NCBI GenBank assembly: GCA_034440575.1
Contig: JAOTOL010001450.1
Location: forward strand, 434,001-498,000
Length of the DNA stretch: 64,000 nucleotides
Origin: Imbricaverruca yamaguchii
Taxonomy: Eukaryota; Arthropoda; Thecostraca; Neoverrucidae
Direction of reading: 5' to 3'
Position 1 is the first letter of the stretch; every line of letters begins with the position of its first letter. The translations under genes and the position numbers were made by a program. The notes beneath the pieces were generated by a model. It did no database searches. It was not told where the DNA came from and was given only the letters and a program-made list of their open reading frames with translations. Shown here one piece after another: positions 59,690 through 64,000 of the stretch.

Positions 59690-60226
59690 TGATGCCTAGC
59701 TCTGCAGCACGTACACATCTGATGCCCAGCTCTGCAGCACGTACACATCTGATGCCCAGCTCTGCAGCACGTACACAACTGATGCCCAGCTCTGCAGCAC
59801 GTACACAACTGATGCCCAGCTCTGCAGCCCGCACACATCTGATACCCAGCTCTGCAGCACGTACACATCTGATGCCCAGCTCTGCAGCACGTGCACATCT
59901 GATGCCCAGCTCTGCAGCACGTACACATCTGATGCCCAGCTCTGCAGCACGTACACATCTGATGCCCAGCTCTGCAGCACGTACACATCTGATGCCCAGC
60001 TCTGCAGCACGTACACAATGATGCCCACCCAGCACGTACACAACTGATGCCCAGCTCTGCAGCACGTACACAACTGATGCCCAGCTCTGCAGCACGTACA
60101 CATCTGATGCCCAGCTCTGCAGCACGTACACAACTGATGCCCAGCTCTGCAGCACGTACACATCTGATGCCCAGCTCTGCAGCACGTACACATCTGATGC
60201 CCACCTCTACAGCACGTACACAACTA
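59690..60226. repeat. Minisatellite, 30 bp unit, about 17-18 copies
   Basis: Unit: AGCTCTGCAGCACGTACACA, TCTGATGCCC, very regular. Because 30 bp is ten codons, frames on both strands are open (PSSAARTHLM and the reverse). No evidence that it is translated. Confidence 0.95.
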
Positions 60227-60229
60227 ACC

Positions 60230-60734
60230 CGTGGTGCGGTCAGGGTTTTCTGAAGCTGGGCCCGACCAAAAAGATGTTATGAAATTAGCATTGCTTTTGG
60301 GGCGCTTCGCGAGTCGAAATTTTTTTATATTGCGTGGTGAAGATTTGAAGAAAAAAGTTTACCTAGAGCATTTTTCGTTGCATTTTTTGGTCGGTTGAGA
60401 CTAAATATCCCGATGAACAAATCAAAAAGTGTTAAACCGCGAAGTTCGTTACCCAAAGAATTGTCGGAAATTCGCCGTTGTTTGACTGGAGAATCATCAA
60501 ATACAGGTAGAAACATGGAGTCCGCTAATGTAGGCCGGAAATGGTAGACTCTATAGGGCTCACGTATCACAAAAAGGAAATTGGGCCAGGCAGAATCGCA
60601 CTCGCCGCTGGAACAACCTGAGGAAACTTGGGCCAAGGCCTAAGCGTCTGCAATTATTCACGGGGATCGTTATTCTTACTCCGTCCGTCTTGATGAGGCT
60701 GACGATGTCACCAGGGTCTGAGCGTCTGTTCAGC
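60230..60734. other. Unique intergenic DNA
   Basis: No gene recognised. The segment 60275-60420 resembles 58770-58890 (both contain GTGGTC..GACC..A..GTTAT and AAATTTTTCG..GCG.GGTGAA..T.GAA), probably two copies of an old dispersed repeat. Confidence 0.45.
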
Positions 60735-62655
60735 TCAACGGCTCTGATCACGCTCCGACCATCTGACAGCTGACGACGGCTGATCACGCTCTGACCATCT
60801 GACAGCTGACAATGGCCAGCTGATCACGCTCTGACCAGCTGACAGCTGACAATGGCCAGCTGATCACGCTCTGACTAGCTGACAGCTGACGACGGCCAGC
60901 TGTTCACGCTCCGACCATCTGACAGCCGACGGCCGGCTGATCACGCTCCGACCATCTGACAGCTGACAATGGCCAGCTGATCACGCTCTGACCAGCTGAC
61001 AGCTGACAATGGCCAGCTGATCACGCTCCGACCAGCTGACAGCTGACGACGGCCAGCTGATCACGCTCCGACCATCTGACAGCTGACGACGGCCAGCTGA
61101 TCACGCTCCGACCATCTGACAGCTGACGACGGCCAGCTGATCACGCTCCGACCATCTGACAGCTGACAACGGCCAGCTGATCACGCTCCGACCATCTGAC
61201 AGCTGACGACGGCTGATCACGCTCCGACCATCTGACAGCTGACAATGGCCAGCTGATCACGCTCCGACCATCTGACAGCTGACGACGGCCAGCTGATCAC
61301 GCTCCGACCATCTGACAGCTGACGACGGCTGATCACGCTCCGACCATCTGACAGCTGACAATGGCCAGCTGATCACGCTCCGACCATCTGACAGCTGACG
61401 ACGGCCGGCTGATCACGCTCCGACCATCTGACAGCTGACAATGGACAGCTGATCACGCTCTGACCAGTTGACAGCTGACAACGGCCAGCTGATCACGCTC
61501 CGACCATCTGACATGACGACGGCCAGCTGATCACGCTCCGACCATCTGACATGACGACGGCCAGCTGATCACGCTCCGACCATCTGACAGCTGACGACCC
61601 AGCTGATCACGCTCCGACCATCTGACAGCTGATCACGCTCCGGACCATCTGACAGCTGACGACGGCTGATCACGCTCCGACCATCTGACAGTTGACAATG
61701 GCCAGCTGATCACGCTCCGACCATCTGACAGCTGAGGACGGCCAGCTGATCACGCTCCGACCATCTGACAGCTGATAGTCACGCTCCGACCATCTGACAG
61801 CTGACGACGGCTGATCACGCTCCGACCATCTGACAGCTGACAATGGCCAGCTGATCACGCTCCGACCATCTGACAGCTGACGACGGCTGATCACGCTCTG
61901 ACCATCTGACAGCTGACAATGGCCAGCTGATCACGCTCCGACCATCTGACATGACGACGGCCAGCTGATCACGCTCCGACCATCTGACAGCTGACGACGG
62001 CCAGCTGATCACGCTCCGACCATCTGACATGACGACGGCCAGCTGATCACGCTCCGACCATCTGACAGCTGACGACAGCTGATCACGCTCCGACCATCTG
62101 ACAAACAGCTGATCACGCTCCGACCATCTGACAGCTGACGACGCAGCTGATCACGCTCCGACCATCTGACAGCTGACAATGGCCAGCTGATCACGCCTCC
62201 GACCATCTGACAGCTGACGACGGCCAGCTGATCACGCTCCGACCATCTGACAGCTGACGACGGCTGATCACGCTCTGACCATCTGACAGCTGACGACGGC
62301 TGATCACGCTCTGACCATCTGACAGCTGACAATGGCCAGCTGATCACGCTCCGACCATCTGACAGCTGACGACGGCTGATCACGCTCCGACCATCTGACA
62401 GCTGACGACGGCCAGCTGATCACGCTCCGACCATCTGACAGCTGACGACGGCCAGCTGATCACGCTCCGACCATCTGACAGCTGACGACGGCCAGCTGAT
62501 CACGCTCCGACCATCTGACATGACGGCCAGCTGATCACGCTGCCGACCATCTGACAGCTGCACACGACAACCCCTGATCACGCTGCAGTGGGCGTACCAT
62601 CTCACAGCTGATCACGCTCCGACCATCTGACAGCTGATCACGCTCCGACCATCGT
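60735..62655. repeat. 40-bp minisatellite, about 48 copies, dense CAGCTG motifs
   Basis: Unit: CAGCTGATCACGCTCCGACC, ATCTGACAGCTGACGACGGC. Variants lose CCAG (36 bp) or have CAATGG for CGACGG and CTCTGACC for CTCCGACC. Most units contain CAGCTG twice and the palindrome TGATCA once. The array decays at 62520-62655. It is extragenic as far as I can see. Confidence 0.96.
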
Positions 62656-62659
62656 CCAC

Positions 62660-63005
62660 CAAGCATCCCAAACTGGTACCGCTGGAACCTCGGCAGCGCC
62701 GCCACACTCAACCCCAGAGCAGCTGCAGCTGGGCGTACCACCACACGAACGGCAACGTCACCGCCGACGTGAGAGCGACAAACGCGAGTCGAGCACGCGC
62801 CATCGGCCCGCCGCGTGGGGGCGCACCCACGCGGCGGGGCGGCCCGGACCGGACGACGCTCCAGAGGATAGCCGCTTATTTGCCGTCCTGCCTCACTCTC
62901 CCAGGGGCTCTGGCCTCGTGTCTGCGGCGAGCCACGTCTGGGCGTCGCGTGCCGCTCACCGTCCCCGGCGGGGAGACAGTCCGTGGTGCAGGCCTAGGTG
63001 TGTGA
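62660..63005 (+). other. GC-rich unique block, possible exon of an unseen gene
   Basis: The composition rises sharply to that of coding DNA elsewhere in the window, and frames are open (for example 62769-63005), but there is no recognisable domain. A 13-bp inverted repeat lies inside (62807-62838), and a possible polyadenylation signal follows at 63158. It could be the last exon of a gene interrupted by the array, or a CpG-rich non-coding block. Confidence 0.3.
62807..62838. repeat. Perfect 13-bp GC inverted repeat
   Basis: CCCGCCGCGTGGG and CCCACGCGGCGGG separated by GGCGCA. It would form a very stable stem-loop. There is no T run after it, and terminators of this type are not expected in an animal nuclear gene. 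Confidence 0.85.
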
Positions 63006-63157
63006 CGAGGACAGACTTTCGCACACTCTCGTCTGGTATACTTGAGCTCTGAGCGGATTGGTTAGTGTGTGTGTCGATCCACACTGACCGACATTCGAAC
63101 ACACCATTTTGCACTCACGACGAGATCGCATTTCCCAGTTGTGGTGCATATAGGTGG

Positions 63158-63163
63158 AATAAA
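63158..63163 (+). promoter_or_regulatory. Possible polyadenylation signal AATAAA
   Basis: AATAAA in GTGGAATAAAGGC, about 150 bp after the GC-rich block. The only evidence is the hexamer and its position. Confidence 0.3.
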
Positions 63164-63169
63164 GGCTCA

Positions 63170-64000
63170 GGGCAGTCTCTCACAATAGCATGGCTTCATG
63201 ATTTGCTTAGAAATTGTTGATACTTGTACGAACTCAAGTCATAAAGTCACAAAGTCAGTGTTTTCGACTTAATAAGAGCCACAAGGGTTCATCCGGTTTA
63301 AATCTGTAAAAGGAAAATATCATAAACGTGGCAAAAACAAACTTATCACTCAAACCAACCCAACACCCCTAACTCCATCAATCTTTGGTTGCAAACTTCT
63401 GCTGTCAATCATAGTATGCTCGCATGAATCTACAGACAGTTCGAAACAGCTCTGGAGTTGAAGGGAACTTCTGTAGCTCCAGTGTCGATGTAATGGTGAC
63501 ACCGAGATTTCAATCATTTTAAACTGAAGGAGAGTTTTGAACCGTTGAAGAGTGTTGCATTGCTAAAGAACGTTAGGGTAATGTTACAAAAACATGTTCG
63601 TCTGAGTCAAGTTTTTTTCAGGTGTAATTTAGGTTCATACGATTCACAGTCATTAACAATGGGACAATTGCAGCTGCAGCGAAGGTTGTTACAGTCGACA
63701 TATGATGATAATATTTCAACATTATCGACATGAAAATCACAATCATTAACATGAGGACAATGCCAACGCCAGTGCGAACTCAGGTGAGCATGGCCATGAG
63801 TTATGGGACTGACAGTGCTGTGTCACACGTTGCGTTTGTTAATTCGAATGCAACGCCACTACAAATCATGGCTTGCAATCTAAAGTTAATGGTGTCATCA
63901 GTCAGGCTTTGACGGATAGCATTGACACACGCCAGGTGTCTTTGTCCGTGAATGATGGAGGAGGCTAGACACGGCTGGCCGTGAGTAATATCACCGCCAG
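63170..64000. other. Unique AT-rich DNA to window end
   Basis: No gene, SINE or tandem array recognised. Confidence 0.5.

Overview
This is animal nuclear DNA. It holds the 3' part of one very large, many-exon gene on the plus strand (about 2.78-48.25 kb), then about 16 kb of mostly intergenic sequence with one compact intronless secreted-protein gene (50.56-52.14 kb). I identify the large gene as the HERC1 orthologue, a giant HECT-type E3 ubiquitin ligase. Its exons spell, in order, an N-terminal part with CxxC/HxxxxH zinc-finger-like motifs, a WD40-type beta-propeller, a seven-bladed RCC1-like domain (the family's second, RLD2) and a complete C-terminal HECT domain with the TCFFQ catalytic-cysteine motif and a stop codon. 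I place 33 exons, about 1,945 codons. The intron phases agree at every junction but one. The 5' part of the gene lies left of the window.

The secreted-protein gene has a signal peptide, a PAN-like cysteine module and two regions resembling the farnesoic-acid O-methyltransferase (Methyltransf_FA) domain. That combination, GC-rich codons and tRNA-derived SINEs suggest a marine arthropod, perhaps a crustacean such as a barnacle. The taxon is an inference and is uncertain; a mollusc or other lophotrochozoan is not excluded.

The non-coding DNA is the unusual part. Nearly every HERC1 intron carries a minisatellite. In at least 16 cases the repeat unit contains the edge of the adjacent exon together with its splice site: the last codons plus the GT donor, or the AG acceptor plus the first codons. 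One exon edge is therefore followed or preceded by 2 to about 60 decoy copies of itself. Eight arrays copy donors (exons ending 3002, 9292, 10821, 12436, 14390, 25062, 35441, 40313). Eight copy acceptors (exons starting 4565, 12206, 15323, 17490, 24881, 29851, 32763, 34347). Three donor arrays have units of 33 or 51 bp and stay open in the coding frame. This splice-edge minisatellite pattern is my main candidate for something undescribed.

A second layer is a family of retroposons: at least three tRNA-headed SINE types that share one 3' tail, several with clear target-site duplications, plus many discrete elements of about 50-58 bp that look like the tail alone and end in ACTAACTAAC-like repeats. 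Three of these sit cleanly inside older tandem arrays. Downstream of the secreted-protein gene the sequence is AT-richer and unique, punctuated by five more tandem arrays, the largest being 40 bp repeated about 48 times at 60.7-62.7 kb.

I see no rRNA gene, functional tRNA gene, CRISPR array or intact transposase or reverse-transcriptase gene.
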